Shown: positions 33,954-43,545, counted from the stretch's first letter. The stretch is DNA of 64,000 nucleotides from Sphingomonas yantingensis (GCF_014199325.1 NZ_JACIJJ010000002.1:248001-312000), one strand, 5' to 3'. The notes: generated from the letters alone by a model not told the origin. Numbers and translations: made by a program.

Positions 33954-35276
33954 TTAGTCGAGGCGGCGCGCCAGTTCCTTGTTGAGGCCGAGCGCCACCA
34001 GCGTGCCGATCGCGCCGGACAAAAGGTAACCGCCCGCCGCCGCGAGCCCGAAATAATGGGTGAGCGCCAGCGCCGCGAGCGGGGCGAAGCCCGCGCCGAA
34101 CAGCCAGGCCAGGTCGCTGGTGAGCGCCGCGCCGGTATAGCGCGCGCGCTTCGGAAAGTTGCTGGTGACGGCACCCGACGACTGGCCGAACGACAGGCCG
34201 AGCAGGATGAAGCCCGAGATCATGAAAACCGATTCGCCGACCGCGCCGCCGCGCAGCAGCTGCGGCGCGAAGCCCGAGAACACCGCGATCGCCGCGGCGG
34301 TATAGCCCAGCACCGAACGGCGGCCGATCCGATCCGCCAGCCACCCCGACGCGACGATCGAGGCGAGGCCGAAGCCCGCGCCCACCATCTCGATCACGAG
34401 GAAGCGGGTGATGCTCTCGCCGGTGTAGACATAGACCCAGGAGAGCGGGAACACCGTCACCATGTGGAACAGCGCGAAGCTGGCGAGCGGGGCGAAGGCG
34501 CCGATGACGATGTTGCGCCACTGCGCCTTGATCGTCGGGGCGACGCGCGAGGGGGTGAGCTCGCGGGTCTTGAACAGGTCGGCATATTCCGCGGTCACGA
34601 CCATCCGCAGCCGCGCGAACAGCGCGACGACATTGAGCGCGAAGGCGACGAAGAACGGATAGCGCCAGCCCCAGGCGAAGAAGTCCTTCGCCCCGATCGT
34701 GCCGAGCAGGAAGGCGAACAGGCCGCTCGCCACGAGCAGGCCGAGCGGCGCGCCGAGCTGCGGCACCATCGCCCACCAGCCGCGCTTGCCGTCGGGCGCG
34801 TTGAGCGCGAGGAGCGAGGAAAGGCCGTCCCATGCGCCGCCCAGCGCAATACCCTGACCGATGCGCAGGATGGCGAGGATCACCGCAGCCCAGATCCCCG
34901 CCGCCTGATAGCTCGGCAGGAAGCCCACCGACACCGTCGAGGTGCCGAGCAGGAACAGCGCGATGGTGAGCTTGGTCCCGCGGCCATGCCGCCGGTCGAT
35001 CGCCATGAAGATCTGCGTGCCGATCGGCCGTGCGACGAACGCGAGCGGGAACAAAGCGAAGGACAGAAGCGTCGCGGTCACGCGATCCGCGAACGGAAAG
35101 ATCAGCTCGGGAAACACGATCACGCTGGCGATCGCATAGACGAAGAAATCGAAGAATTCGGAGGTGCGCCCGATGATGACGCCGATCGCGATCTCACCCG
35201 GCCGGACATGTTCGTCGGCATGGAGGGCGCGGGCATCGCGCTCGAGCGAACTGGAATCGGCGACGGCTTCGGCCAT
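33954..35276 (-). CDS. MFS transporter, metabolite:H+ symporter (MHS) type
   Basis: 440 residues from the ATG at 35276, chosen because AAAGGA lies about ten bases upstream; an ATG at 35285 sits too close to it. Twelve membrane helices. Features of the MHS (ProP/ShiA-like) subfamily: VIIGRTSEFFDFFVYAIASV, RPIGTQIFMAIDRRHGRGTKL (loop 2-3), RIGQGIALGGAWDGLS and SGWLADRIGRRSVLGY (loop 8-9). The substrate may be a carboxylate or osmolyte; it is not decided by the sequence. Divergent from cyoA. Confidence 0.88.
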   Translation of the reverse strand: MAEAVADSSSLERDARALHADEHVRPGEIAIGVIIGRTSEFFDFFVYAIASVIVFPELIFPFADRVTATLLSFALFPLAFVARPIGTQIFMAIDRRHGRGTKLTIALFLLGTSTVSVGFLPSYQAAGIWAAVILAILRIGQGIALGGAWDGLSSLLALNAPDGKRGWWAMVPQLGAPLGLLVASGLFAFLLGTIGAKDFFAWGWRYPFFVAFALNVVALFARLRMVVTAEYADLFKTRELTPSRVAPTIKAQWRNIVIGAFAPLASFALFHMVTVFPLSWVYVYTGESITRFLVIEMVGAGFGLASIVASGWLADRIGRRSVLGYTAAAIAVFSGFAPQLLRGGAVGESVFMISGFILLGLSFGQSSGAVTSNFPKRARYTGAALTSDLAWLFGAGFAPLAALALTHYFGLAAAGGYLLSGAIGTLVALGLNKELARRLD

Positions 35277-35364
35277 GACGGGCATATCCTTTGGGCGGGG
35301 CCTTTGGGCGAGCAACCCGCGAGCCGCGATTCCGGTCCCTTACGCGCTTCGTGCCTTGCGCGGC

Positions 35365-35383
35365 ATAGGACATTTTGTCCTAT
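35365..35383. promoter_or_regulatory. Perfect palindrome in the cyo promoter
   Basis: ATAGGACA-TTT-TGTCCTAT: 8-bp arms, 3-nt spacer, ending 34 nt before the cyoA ATG and about 90 nt before the MFS start on the other strand. Compact AT-rich palindromes of this form are typical of dimeric repressors or Rrf2/Fur-type regulators. The binding protein is not known. Confidence 0.6.
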
Positions 35384-35417
35384 TTCGCGCGGGCCCGCGC
35401 AAGCCTAGCTCCATCCC

Positions 35418-36521
35418 ATGCTGACTTGTCCGTGCGCCCCGGCCACCCGTCTCGCGACCCTCGCTGCCGCCTCGCTGGCGCTCGGCGGCTGCGACATGGT
35501 CGTCATGAACCCCTCGGGCGACGTCGCGCGTCAGCAGGCCGACCTGATCCTGTGGTCGACGGGCCTGATGTTGCTCATCATCGTCCCCGTGATGGTGCTG
35601 ACGGTCGTGTTCGCGTGGCGATACCGCGCGAGCAACGAGGAGGCCGAATATGCGCCCGAGTGGAACCACTCGACGGGCCTCGAACTCATCATCTGGTCCG
35701 CGCCGCTCTTGATCGTCATCGCGCTCGGCGCGCTCACTTGGGTCGCGACGCACACGCTCGACCCCTATCGCCCGATCGGCCGGATCGCGGCGGGCAAGCC
35801 CGTCCCCGCGACGCAGCGCCCGCTGGAGGTGCAGGTCGTCTCGCTCGACTGGAAATGGCTGTTCATCTATCCCGAGCAGGGCGTGGCGAGCGTCAACGAG
35901 CTGGTCGTCCCCGTCGACCGTCAGGTCCGCTTCCGCCTCTCCTCGTCGAGCGTGATGAACACCTTCTACGTCCCGGCGATGGCGGGCATGATCTATACGA
36001 TGCCAGGCATGGAGACGAAGCTCCATGCCGTCCTCAACAAGACCGGCGATTTCGAGGGCATGTCCGCGCATTACAGCGGCGCGGGCTTCTCGAAGATGCG
36101 CTTCCGCACCTATTCGGTGGACGAGGCCGGGTTCGAGAAGTGGGTCTCCAGGGCCAAGGGCGCGCAGGGTCGGCTCGATGCCAAGACCTATCTCCAGCTC
36201 GAACAGCCGAGCGAGGACGATACGCCGCGCCAGTTCGCCGGGGTCGAGCAGGGCATCTTCAGCCGCATCGTCAACATGTGCGTGCGTCCCAACCAGCCGT
36301 GCATGACCGAATCGATGCACGGCATGCACGCCAATTCGGGCCTGCCGCAGCCGACCAACAACGCGGTTCGTCCGCGCACCCCGCCGGCCTTCGACCGCGC
36401 GCCGGGTGAGGACGTGCCGAGCCCGCGCACCGACGCGGCGGGCAAGGGCGCGAGCTCGCCCGCCCGCACCGGCAGCGGTGCCGCCGCCAATCGCGAAACA
36501 CCCACGCAGAAGGGTGAGTGA
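35418..36521 (+). CDS. cyoA: Cytochrome o ubiquinol oxidase subunit II
   Basis: 367 residues. Lipoprotein signal with lipobox LALGGC, then two membrane helices (about 42-65 and 84-105) and a periplasmic cupredoxin domain ([61 protein letters not shown]). As in quinol oxidases, no CuA ligands are seen. An extra disordered tail of ~75 residues rich in Pro, Thr and Ala follows the domain (from about 290); this is longer than in E. coli CyoA. First gene of the cyo operon. Confidence 0.94.
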   Translation: MLTCPCAPATRLATLAAASLALGGCDMVVMNPSGDVARQQADLILWSTGLMLLIIVPVMVLTVVFAWRYRASNEEAEYAPEWNHSTGLELIIWSAPLLIVIALGALTWVATHTLDPYRPIGRIAAGKPVPATQRPLEVQVVSLDWKWLFIYPEQGVASVNELVVPVDRQVRFRLSSSSVMNTFYVPAMAGMIYTMPGMETKLHAVLNKTGDFEGMSAHYSGAGFSKMRFRTYSVDEAGFEKWVSRAKGAQGRLDAKTYLQLEQPSEDDTPRQFAGVEQGIFSRIVNMCVRPNQPCMTESMHGMHANSGLPQPTNNAVRPRTPPAFDRAPGEDVPSPRTDAAGKGASSPARTGSGAAANRETPTQKGE

Positions 36522-36528
36522 GGAAGTC

Positions 36529-38520
36529 ATGTCCGACGCAGTCTATCAGATGATCTTCGGTCGCCTGACGCTCGACGCGCTGCCGCTGCACGAACCGATC
36601 GTCGTCGCGACGTTCGGCGTCGTGGCGCTGGGCGGCCTCGCGCTCCTCGGCCTTATCACCAAGTACAAGCTCTGGGGCTATCTCTGGAGCGAGTGGTTCA
36701 CCACGGTCGATCACAAGAAGATCGGGATCATGTACATGATCCTCGGCACCGTCATGCTGCTGCGCGGGTTTGCCGACGCGATCATGATGCGGTTGCAGCA
36801 GGCGATGGCCTTCAACGGGTCCGAAGGGTATCTGGACGCCCACCATTACGACCAGATCTTCACCGCGCACGGCGTCATCATGATCTTCTTCGTGGCGATG
36901 CCGTTCGTCACGGGGCTGATGAACTATGTCGTCCCGCTCCAGATCGGCGCGCGCGACGTGAGCTTCCCGTTCCTCAACAATTTCAGCTTCTGGATGACCG
37001 CCGCGGGCGCCGGCCTCGTCATGGCGAGCCTGTTCGTGGGCGAGTTCGCCAAGACCGGCTGGCTGGCGATGGCGCCGCTCTCGGGGCTCGATTACTCGCC
37101 CGATGTCGGTGTCGACTATTATATCTGGGCGTTGCAGATCGCCGGCGTCGGTACGTTGCTATCCGGCGTCAACCTGATCGCGACCATCGTCAAGATGCGC
37201 GCGCCGGGCATGAGCCTGATGAAGATGCCGGTGTTCACCTGGTCGGCGCTCGTCACCAACGTGCTGATCGTCGCGGCCTTCCCCGTGCTGACCGCGGTGC
37301 TCGCCTTCCTCAGCCTCGACCGTTATGTCGGCACCAACTTCTTCACGAACACGCTGGGCGGCAACCCGATGATGTACGTGAACATGATCTGGATCTGGGG
37401 CCACCCGGAAGTCTACATCCTGATCCTGCCCGCGTTCGGTGTGTTCAGCGAGGTCGTGTCGACCTTCTCGGGCAAGCGTCTGTTCGGCTACACCTCGATG
37501 ATCTACGCGCTGATCGTCATCTGCATCCTCGCCTATCTCGTCTGGCTGCACCACTTCTTCACGATGGGGTCGGGGGCGAGCGTCAACAGCTTCTTCGGCA
37601 TCACGACGATGATCATCTCGATCCCGACGGGTGCGAAGATCTTCAACTGGCTGTTCACGATGTACAAGGGGCGCATCCGCTACGAACTGCCGATGATGTG
37701 GGCGATCGCGTTCATGCTGACCTTTACCGTGGGTGGCATGACGGGCGTGCTGCTGGCGGTCCCGCCGGCGGACTTCGTCCTCCACAACTCGCTGTTCCTT
37801 GTCGCGCACTTCCACAACGTCATCATCGGCGGCGTGCTGTTCGGGATGTTCGCGGGCATCAACTACTGGTGGCCCAAGGCGTTCGGGTTCAAGCTCGACA
37901 GGAAGTGGGGGCTCGTCAGCTTCTGGGCGTGGGTCGTCGGCTTCTGGACCGCGTTCACCCCGCTCTATGTGCTCGGCCTGATGGGCGTCACCCGGCGCCT
38001 GCGCACCTTCGACGATCCCAGCCTGCAGATCTGGTTCGTCATCGCCGGGATCGGCGCGGCGATCGTCGCGGTGGGCATCGCCGCCTTCCTGATCCAGATC
38101 GCGGTCAGCATCCTAAACCGCGACAAGCTGCGCGACGAGACCGGCGATCCGTGGGGTGGCCGCACGCTCGAATGGGCGACCACCTCGCCGCCGCCGCACT
38201 ATAATTTCGCGTTCACCCCGGTGGTCCACGACCTTGACGCGTGGCACGACATGAAGTCGCGCGGCGGCAAGGTTCCGGCCGAGGGCTACATGGACATCCA
38301 CATGCCCCGGTACACGGGTGCGGGCGTCATCCTCGCCGGCCTGTCGCTGGTCTCCGGCTTCGGCCTGGTCTGGCACATCTGGTGGATGGCGGGCGGTGCG
38401 CTGCTCGGCGTGGTGGGCTACGCGATCTGGCACAGCTTCGACTATGACCGCGATTACTACGTCACCGCGGACGAAGTCGCCGAAACCGAACGCGCCGGGC
38501 GCGTGATGGCAGGGGCCTGA
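36529..38520 (+). CDS. cyoB: Cytochrome o ubiquinol oxidase subunit I
   Basis: 663 residues, about 15 membrane helices. Heme-copper oxidase motifs: [10 protein letters not shown] (heme b His), [18 protein letters not shown] (CuB His and the His-Tyr crosslink), WLHHFF (CuB His pair), and [18 protein letters not shown] (heme ligands). The start at 36529 gives [13 protein letters not shown], as in homologues. Reduces oxygen to water with ubiquinol and pumps protons across the inner membrane. Seven nt after cyoA. Confidence 0.97.
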   Translation: MSDAVYQMIFGRLTLDALPLHEPIVVATFGVVALGGLALLGLITKYKLWGYLWSEWFTTVDHKKIGIMYMILGTVMLLRGFADAIMMRLQQAMAFNGSEGYLDAHHYDQIFTAHGVIMIFFVAMPFVTGLMNYVVPLQIGARDVSFPFLNNFSFWMTAAGAGLVMASLFVGEFAKTGWLAMAPLSGLDYSPDVGVDYYIWALQIAGVGTLLSGVNLIATIVKMRAPGMSLMKMPVFTWSALVTNVLIVAAFPVLTAVLAFLSLDRYVGTNFFTNTLGGNPMMYVNMIWIWGHPEVYILILPAFGVFSEVVSTFSGKRLFGYTSMIYALIVICILAYLVWLHHFFTMGSGASVNSFFGITTMIISIPTGAKIFNWLFTMYKGRIRYELPMMWAIAFMLTFTVGGMTGVLLAVPPADFVLHNSLFLVAHFHNVIIGGVLFGMFAGINYWWPKAFGFKLDRKWGLVSFWAWVVGFWTAFTPLYVLGLMGVTRRLRTFDDPSLQIWFVIAGIGAAIVAVGIAAFLIQIAVSILNRDKLRDETGDPWGGRTLEWATTSPPPHYNFAFTPVVHDLDAWHDMKSRGGKVPAEGYMDIHMPRYTGAGVILAGLSLVSGFGLVWHIWWMAGGALLGVVGYAIWHSFDYDRDYYVTADEVAETERAGRVMAGA

Positions 38521-38524
38521 GGCG

Positions 38525-39151
38525 ATGGCGAACCACACCGCAACCACCGCTGACGCGCCCCATTTCTGGGAGACGGAGCCGCATCATCACGAGGCGGGGT
38601 CGAGCACGATGCTCGGCTTCTGGCTCTATCTGATGAGCGACTGCCTCATCTTCGCGATGCTGTTCGCGGGCTGGGGCGTCTATGGCCAGAGCGCCGCGGG
38701 CGGCCCCACCGCACCCGAACTGTTCGACTTGAAGCTCGTCGCGCTCAACACCGCGATGCTGTTGTTCAGCTCGATCACCTACGGCTTCGCGATGATCGCG
38801 GCGCAGGAGGACAATAAGCGTGCGACACTCGGCTGGCTGGCCGTCACCGGCCTGTTCGGCGCTGCGTTCCTCGGCATCGAGATGTACGAGTTCGCGCACC
38901 TGATCCACGAGGGCGCGGGGCCGCAGCGGTCGGCGTTCCTGTCGAGCTTCTTTGCGCTGGTCGGCACCCACGGGCTGCACGTCTTCTTCGGCATGATCTG
39001 GCTGACCGTGCTGATGGTGCAGGTGGCGAAGAAGGGCCTGATCGCGGCGAACACCCGCCGGCTCGCTTGCCTCAGCCTGTTCTGGCACTTCCTCGACGTC
39101 GTGTGGATCGGCGTCTTCACCTTCGTGTACCTGCTGGGGTCGATGCAATGA
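38525..39151 (+). CDS. cyoC: Cytochrome o ubiquinol oxidase subunit III
   Basis: 208 residues, five membrane helices. Family blocks: STMLGFWLYLMSDCLIFAMLF, GGPTAPELFDLKLVALNTAML, FLSSFFALVGTHGLHVFFGMIW and FWHFLDVVWIGVFTFVYLLG. Stabilises subunit I and the proton entry path. Ends in ATGA overlap with cyoD. Confidence 0.95.
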   Translation: MANHTATTADAPHFWETEPHHHEAGSSTMLGFWLYLMSDCLIFAMLFAGWGVYGQSAAGGPTAPELFDLKLVALNTAMLLFSSITYGFAMIAAQEDNKRATLGWLAVTGLFGAAFLGIEMYEFAHLIHEGAGPQRSAFLSSFFALVGTHGLHVFFGMIWLTVLMVQVAKKGLIAANTRRLACLSLFWHFLDVVWIGVFTFVYLLGSMQ

Positions 39152-39552
39152 GCCACGACGCACACGCCGCGCATGACGGCCATCATGGCGAGGGCGGGGC
39201 GGCGCACGCCACGCGCAAGGGTTATGTCACCGGCTTTCTCCTGTCGGTCGTGCTCACCGCGATCCCGTTCGGGCTGGTGATGGGCGGGGTCATCGACGAC
39301 ATGCGGATCACCGCGGGCATCGTCATGGCGCTCGCGATCGTCCAGATCGTCGTCCACATGATCTACTTCCTCCACATGGATACCAAGTCGGAGGGCGGCT
39401 GGACGCTGATGGCGCTGATCTTCACCGCGGTCATCGTGGTTATCACCATTGCCGGCTCGCTGTGGGTAATGGTCAACATGAACCGCTACATGATGCCGCC
39501 GATGCCGCCCGCGTCCGCCGCGGCGCCGATGTCGGACATGAGCGGCATGTGA
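39148..39552 (+). CDS. cyoD: Cytochrome o ubiquinol oxidase subunit IV
   Basis: 134 residues, three membrane helices: KGYVTGFLLSVVLTAIPFGL, ITAGIVMALAIVQIVVHMIYFLHM region, and WTLMALIFTAVIVVITIAGSL. A His-rich N-terminus (AHAAHDGHHGEGG) and a Met/Pro-rich C-terminus (YMMPPMPP, MSDMSGM) could both touch copper and assist CuB assembly (inference). Ends in GTGA overlap with the SURF1 gene. Confidence 0.93.
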   Translation: MSHDAHAAHDGHHGEGGAAHATRKGYVTGFLLSVVLTAIPFGLVMGGVIDDMRITAGIVMALAIVQIVVHMIYFLHMDTKSEGGWTLMALIFTAVIVVITIAGSLWVMVNMNRYMMPPMPPASAAAPMSDMSGM

Positions 39553-40193
39553 AGCGCGCCGCCGCCCGGATCGGCGTCCTTTCCCTCATCGTCCTGTTCG
39601 TCGGGCTGGGGATCTGGCAGCTCGAGCGGCGGGCGTGGAAGCTCGACCTGATCGCGCGGGTCGAGGCACGGCTGAAGGCGCCGCCGGTGCCCCCGCCGTC
39701 GCGGGGTGAGGAATATACCCGCGTCGCGGCGACGGGCCGCTGGGTGCAGGGGCGCGATACCTATACGCAGGCGGTGACGGAGCTTGGCGGCGGCTTCTGG
39801 GTGATGACGCCGCTCGACACGCCGCAAGGCCGGCTACTCGTCAATCGCGGGTTCGTCACGGCGGCGCGGCGCGGACGGACGCCGCCGCCCGCCGGGCCGG
39901 TGCGGGTCGAGGGGCTGCTGCGCCTGACCGAGCCAGGGGGCGGCTTCCTGCGCGCCAACGACCCTGCAGCCGATCGCTGGTATTCGCGCGACGTGGCGGC
40001 GATCGCGGCGGCGCGGCGGCTGGGGCCAGTGCTGCCCTGGTTCCTCGATGCCGGCGCGAACGGCGACGGCTGGCCACGCGGCGGGCTGACGGTCGTGACG
40101 TTCCGCAACGCTCACCTGCAATATGCGCTGACCTGGTTCGCGATGGCGGGGCTGCTCGCCTTCCTCGCGTGGCGCGTTACGATCCGGCGATGA
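39549..40193 (+). CDS. SURF1 family oxidase assembly protein
   Basis: 214 residues from a GTG overlapping the cyoD stop. Two membrane helices at the ends (about 8-24 and 191-208) flank a periplasmic domain with the SURF1 signatures GIWQLERRAWK, GFWVMTPLDTPQGRLLVNRGFV and WPRGGLTVVTFRNAHLQYALTWF. SURF1 helps insert heme into heme-copper oxidases. Its place in the cyo operon suggests service to this quinol oxidase. ATGA overlap with regB. Confidence 0.93.
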   Translation: MKRAAARIGVLSLIVLFVGLGIWQLERRAWKLDLIARVEARLKAPPVPPPSRGEEYTRVAATGRWVQGRDTYTQAVTELGGGFWVMTPLDTPQGRLLVNRGFVTAARRGRTPPPAGPVRVEGLLRLTEPGGGFLRANDPAADRWYSRDVAAIAAARRLGPVLPWFLDAGANGDGWPRGGLTVVTFRNAHLQYALTWFAMAGLLAFLAWRVTIRR

Positions 40194-41464
40194 CCACGCT
40201 GTCGCCGGAAGATGCGGGCCGCCGCAACCTGCTGCTCCTCGTTCAGCTGCGCTGGCTGGCGGTGGCGGGCCAGATGGCGACGATCCTGGGCGTGCAGTTC
40301 GGGCTGGGGGTCGCGCTGCCGATCCTGCCGATGTTCGCGACATTGGGCCTGCTGATCGGCCTCAACCTCGTACAGCTCCTGTCGGAGCGCCGGCGGGCGG
40401 TCACCAACAACCAGTTGTTCGCAGCGCTGCTGATCGACGTAGGCGCACTGACCATCCAGCTCTATCTGTCGGGCGGCGCGACCAATCCGTTCGTCGGCCT
40501 GTTCTTGCTCCAGGTCGTGCTCGGCGCGATCCTGTTGAAGCCGATTACCAGCTGGGCGATGGTGGCGGTGACGAGCGGGGCGTTTGCGGGGCTGACGGTC
40601 GATTATCACCGCCTCGACCTGCCGCCGATGATGGCGAGCAACCATTCGCTGCCGTACCTCATCGGCAACTGGTTCAACTTCACGCTGGCCGCCGTGCTGA
40701 TCGTGCTGTTCGTTACACGGATTGCGCGCAACCTGTCCGAACGCGACGCGCGGCTGGCGGCGCTGCGCCAGCAATCGGCGGAGACCGAGCATATCGTCCG
40801 CATGGGCCTGCTCGCCAGCGGCGCGGCGCACGAGCTCGGCACGCCGCTCTCGACCGTCGCGGTGGCGCTGGGCGACTGGGCACGCGATCCGGCGATCGCC
40901 GGCGACCCCGCGCGGGCCGAGGAACTCGCCGACATGACCGCGGAGATCGCGCGGTGCAAGGCGATCCTGTCCGGCATCCTTCTGGCCGCGGGCGAGGTGA
41001 CGGGCGACGCGCCCGAGCGGACGACGCTGCGCCGCTTCCTGGCCGGCATCGTCGCGCGCTGGGACGAGGGGCATCCGGGCCTCGTCCGGTTCGAGGATCG
41101 CCTCGGCCCCGACCGTGCGATCGTCGCCGACCGCGCGCTGTCGCAGGCGCTGGTCAACGTCCTCGACAACGCCGCCGAAGCGGGCGCGCGCGCGATCGAG
41201 GTGACGGCGACGGTCAAGGACGGGGAGCTCGTCCTGAGCGTGATCGACGACGGGCGCGGGGTGCCCCCGGGCATCCTCGCGCATCTGGGAAAACCCTATC
41301 AGTCGAGCAAGAATCGGCGCGGCGCGGGGCTTGGGCTGTTTCTCGCGGTCAACGTGCTGCGCGTCCTTGGCGGCACGCTGTCGGTCGCCAACCGCAAGCT
41401 GGAGGGGGCGGAGGTCGTGTTCCGCCTGCCGCTCGCGGCGCTCACGCTGGAGGACGCGCGATGA
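40190..41464 (+). CDS. regB: RegB/PrrB-type redox-sensing histidine kinase
   Basis: 424 residues, six membrane segments in the first 200. The conserved RegB ubiquinone motif GGATNPF sits between TM3 and TM4, the phosphoacceptor box is AAHELGTPLST (His), and the redox-active Cys of the family lies in the ARCKAIL segment. ATPase boxes: NVLDNAAEAG, VIDDGRGVP and GAGLGLFLAVNVLRVLGG. Known RegB proteins sense the quinone pool and oxygen. Its position behind cyoABCD-surf1 ties it directly to the oxidase it likely controls. ATGA overlaps on both sides. Confidence 0.92.
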   Translation: MTTLSPEDAGRRNLLLLVQLRWLAVAGQMATILGVQFGLGVALPILPMFATLGLLIGLNLVQLLSERRRAVTNNQLFAALLIDVGALTIQLYLSGGATNPFVGLFLLQVVLGAILLKPITSWAMVAVTSGAFAGLTVDYHRLDLPPMMASNHSLPYLIGNWFNFTLAAVLIVLFVTRIARNLSERDARLAALRQQSAETEHIVRMGLLASGAAHELGTPLSTVAVALGDWARDPAIAGDPARAEELADMTAEIARCKAILSGILLAAGEVTGDAPERTTLRRFLAGIVARWDEGHPGLVRFEDRLGPDRAIVADRALSQALVNVLDNAAEAGARAIEVTATVKDGELVLSVIDDGRGVPPGILAHLGKPYQSSKNRRGAGLGLFLAVNVLRVLGGTLSVANRKLEGAEVVFRLPLAALTLEDAR

Positions 41465-41988
41465 TCGGACGGCGGCTCCTGATCGTCGAGGACGACGCGG
41501 TGTTCGCGCGCACGCTCGCCCGCTCGTTCGAGCGCCGCGGCGATGCGGTGCGCGTGCTGAACGGGCCGGAGGGGCTGAAGGCCGCGGCGCGCGAGCATGG
41601 TGCGACCCACGCGGTCGTCGACCTCAGGCTGGGCGGCGCGTCGGGGCTTGCCTGTGTCGAGGAACTGCACGCGCTCAATCCGGCGATGCGGATCGTCGTG
41701 CTGACCGGCTTCGCCAGCATCGCGACCGCGGTCGAGGCGATCAAGCTCGGCGCCACCAACTACCTCACCAAGCCCGCCAACACCGACGATATCGAGGCAG
41801 CCTTCGAGCGGGTGGAGGGCGACGCGGAGGCGGATCTCACTGCCGCGCCCACGTCGCTGCGCACGCTCGAATGGGAGCATATCCATCAGGTGCTCGCCGA
41901 CACCGGCTTCAACGTGTCCGAAGCCGCGCGGCGGCTCGGGATGCACCGGCGCACGCTCGCACGGAAGCTGGAGAAGCGGCACTTGTGA
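41461..41988 (+). CDS. regA: RegA/PrrA-type response regulator
   Basis: 175 residues. Receiver domain (LLIVEDDAVFARTLARSFE; phosphoacceptor in VVDLRLGGASG; switch in VLTGFASIATAVEAIKLG; Lys in LTKPAN) and a C-terminal Fis-type helix-turn-helix (WEHIHQVLADTGFNVSEAAR, RLGMHRRTLARKLEKR), which is the hallmark of RegA/PrrA/ActR. Known to control respiration, carbon and nitrogen fixation genes with redox state. Last gene of the cyo operon; a palindromic repeat follows it. Confidence 0.94.
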   Translation: MIGRRLLIVEDDAVFARTLARSFERRGDAVRVLNGPEGLKAAAREHGATHAVVDLRLGGASGLACVEELHALNPAMRIVVLTGFASIATAVEAIKLGATNYLTKPANTDDIEAAFERVEGDAEADLTAAPTSLRTLEWEHIHQVLADTGFNVSEAARRLGMHRRTLARKLEKRHL

Positions 41989-42010
41989 CGTCGGCTGCCC
42001 CAACGCCGCC

Positions 42011-42095
42011 GTCATCCCGGACTTGATCCGGGATCCCGCTTCTTGTTCTCGACCGTCGAGAAGGCAGCGGAACCCCGGATCAAGTCCGGGGAGAC
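42011..42095. repeat. Nested palindromic repeat after regA
   Basis: Arms of about 30 nt: 42011-42040 pairs with 42066-42095 (few mismatches). Each arm is itself palindromic around CCCGGACTTGATCCGGG / CCGGATCAAGTCCGG. The centre holds another perfect palindrome, TTCTCGAC-C-GTCGAGAA. The whole could fold as a long hairpin with side cruciforms. It fills the convergent gap between regA and glpX and may end both transcripts. Confidence 0.75.
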
Positions 42096-42102
42096 GTGAA
42101 CC

Positions 42103-43071
42103 TCAGATCCGGTGCTCGCCCTTGACCCAGCGCACCGTGCCGGAGCTCGCGCGCATCACCACGCTCTCGGTCGTCATGATCCGCCCCTTTCGCTTGACGC
42201 CCGCGAGCAGCGAGCCGTCGGTGACGCCGGTCGCAGCGAAGATGCAGTCGCCGCTCGCGAGTTCGTCGAGGGTATAGACCTTGTCGAGATCCTCGATCCC
42301 CCAGCGGTGCGCGCGTGCCCTCTCGTCGTCGTTGCGGAACAGGAGGCGCCCCTGGAACTGGCCGCCGACGCAGCGCAGCGCCGCGCAGGCGAGCACACCC
42401 TCCGGCGCGCCGCCCGAGCCCATGTAGATATCGATCGTCGTGTCGGGATCGGTGGTCGCGATCACGCCCGCCACGTCGCCGTCGCCGATCAGCATGACGC
42501 CGCAGCCGATCGACCGCAGCTCGGCGATCAGCTTTTCGTGGCGCGGACGGTCGAGGACACAGGCGATGATCTCGTGCGGTTCGACGCCCTTGGCCGCGGC
42601 GACCGCGCGGACGTTTTCGGTGGCCGACTTTTCGAGGTCGATGACGCCCGCCGGATAGCCGGGGCCGACCGCGATCTTGTCCATGTAGACGTCGGGCGCG
42701 TTGAGCAGACACCCTTCCTCGGCGATCGCCAGCACCGCCAGCGCGTTGGGGCCGGCCTTGGCCGTGATCGTCGTCCCTTCCAGCGGGTCGAGCGCGATGT
42801 CGATCTTCGGCCCCTTGCCGGGTGCCGAGCCGACCTTCTCGCCGATATAGAGCATCGGCGCCTCGTCACGCTCGCCCTCGCCGATGACGACGGTGCCGTC
42901 CATGTAGAGTTCGTTGAGCGCGGCGCGCATCGCCTCGACCGCGGCGGCATCGGCGGCCTTTTCGTCGCCGCGCCCGACCAGCGTCGAGGCGGCGATCGCC
43001 GCCGCTTCGGTCACGCGGACCATTTCGAGGACAAGCACGCGGTCGAGATTCTGGCTGGCCGATTGCGTCAC
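42103..43071 (-). CDS. glpX: Class II fructose-1,6-bisphosphatase
   Basis: 322 residues from a GTG at 43071 (TQSASQNLDRVLVLEMVRVT). Class II motifs: VIGEGERDEAPMLYIGE, IALDPLEGTTITAKAG (metal and phosphate site), VLDRPRHEKLI, GDGDVAGVIATT and GSGGAPEGVLACAAL. Converts fructose-1,6-bisphosphate to fructose-6-phosphate in gluconeogenesis. Single gene, convergent with regA across a palindromic repeat. A 120-nt gap separates it from the divergent small gene at 43192. Confidence 0.95.
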   Translation of the reverse strand: MTQSASQNLDRVLVLEMVRVTEAAAIAASTLVGRGDEKAADAAAVEAMRAALNELYMDGTVVIGEGERDEAPMLYIGEKVGSAPGKGPKIDIALDPLEGTTITAKAGPNALAVLAIAEEGCLLNAPDVYMDKIAVGPGYPAGVIDLEKSATENVRAVAAAKGVEPHEIIACVLDRPRHEKLIAELRSIGCGVMLIGDGDVAGVIATTDPDTTIDIYMGSGGAPEGVLACAALRCVGGQFQGRLLFRNDDERARAHRWGIEDLDKVYTLDELASGDCIFAATGVTDGSLLAGVKRKGRIMTTESVVMRASSGTVRWVKGEHRI

Positions 43072-43191
43072 GTCGAAATCCCCTTGGTCGATTTTGCTTT
43101 GGGCGGGCGATAGGCGGGCGGGGGCGTTTGGGCAATGGACGAACCGCGCCGGACGTGATTGGATCGCGGCCGGGCGACCGGGAGAAGCGCG

Positions 43192-43545
43192 ATGCTGGCG
43201 TTGTGGCTGATGATGCAGGCGGTGCCGATCGATGCCGCGCGGCTGGTGGCCGACGTCGGCGCGCTGACCCGCGCGACGGTCGAATGCCGGCAGGAGCGGG
43301 CCGCGGATGCGATCACCGTCTGTGCCCGCCGCGATGCCGACAAATGGCGCGTCCCCTTCGTCACCCCCGATCCCGGCGCGATCGACCCCGACGACGTGCC
43401 GACCGAGCGATCGAAGCTGATCGCCCGGCCCAACAACTGCGCCGAAATGAAGCTGATGGCGGTCGAGTGCGGGATGGTCGGCGTGTCGATGACGTCGGGC
43501 GGCCGCGGCACCCGGTTCGAGGCACCGCGCCCGCTCGCGCCCTGA
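43192..43545 (+). CDS. Conserved hypothetical exported protein
   Basis: 117 residues from the ATG at 43192 with GGGAGAAG upstream. A short hydrophobic N-terminus (LALWLMMQAVPIDA) may be a leader. The segment ITVCARRDADKWRVPF resembles a motif (V-C-R-R-...-R-x-P) common to many small sphingomonad secreted proteins of unknown function. Four Cys residues (ECRQE, TVCAR, NNCAE, VECGM) could pair. Located between divergent glpX and ubiA, 40 nt before the latter. Function unknown. Confidence 0.7.
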   Translation: MLALWLMMQAVPIDAARLVADVGALTRATVECRQERAADAITVCARRDADKWRVPFVTPDPGAIDPDDVPTERSKLIARPNNCAEMKLMAVECGMVGVSMTSGGRGTRFEAPRPLAP

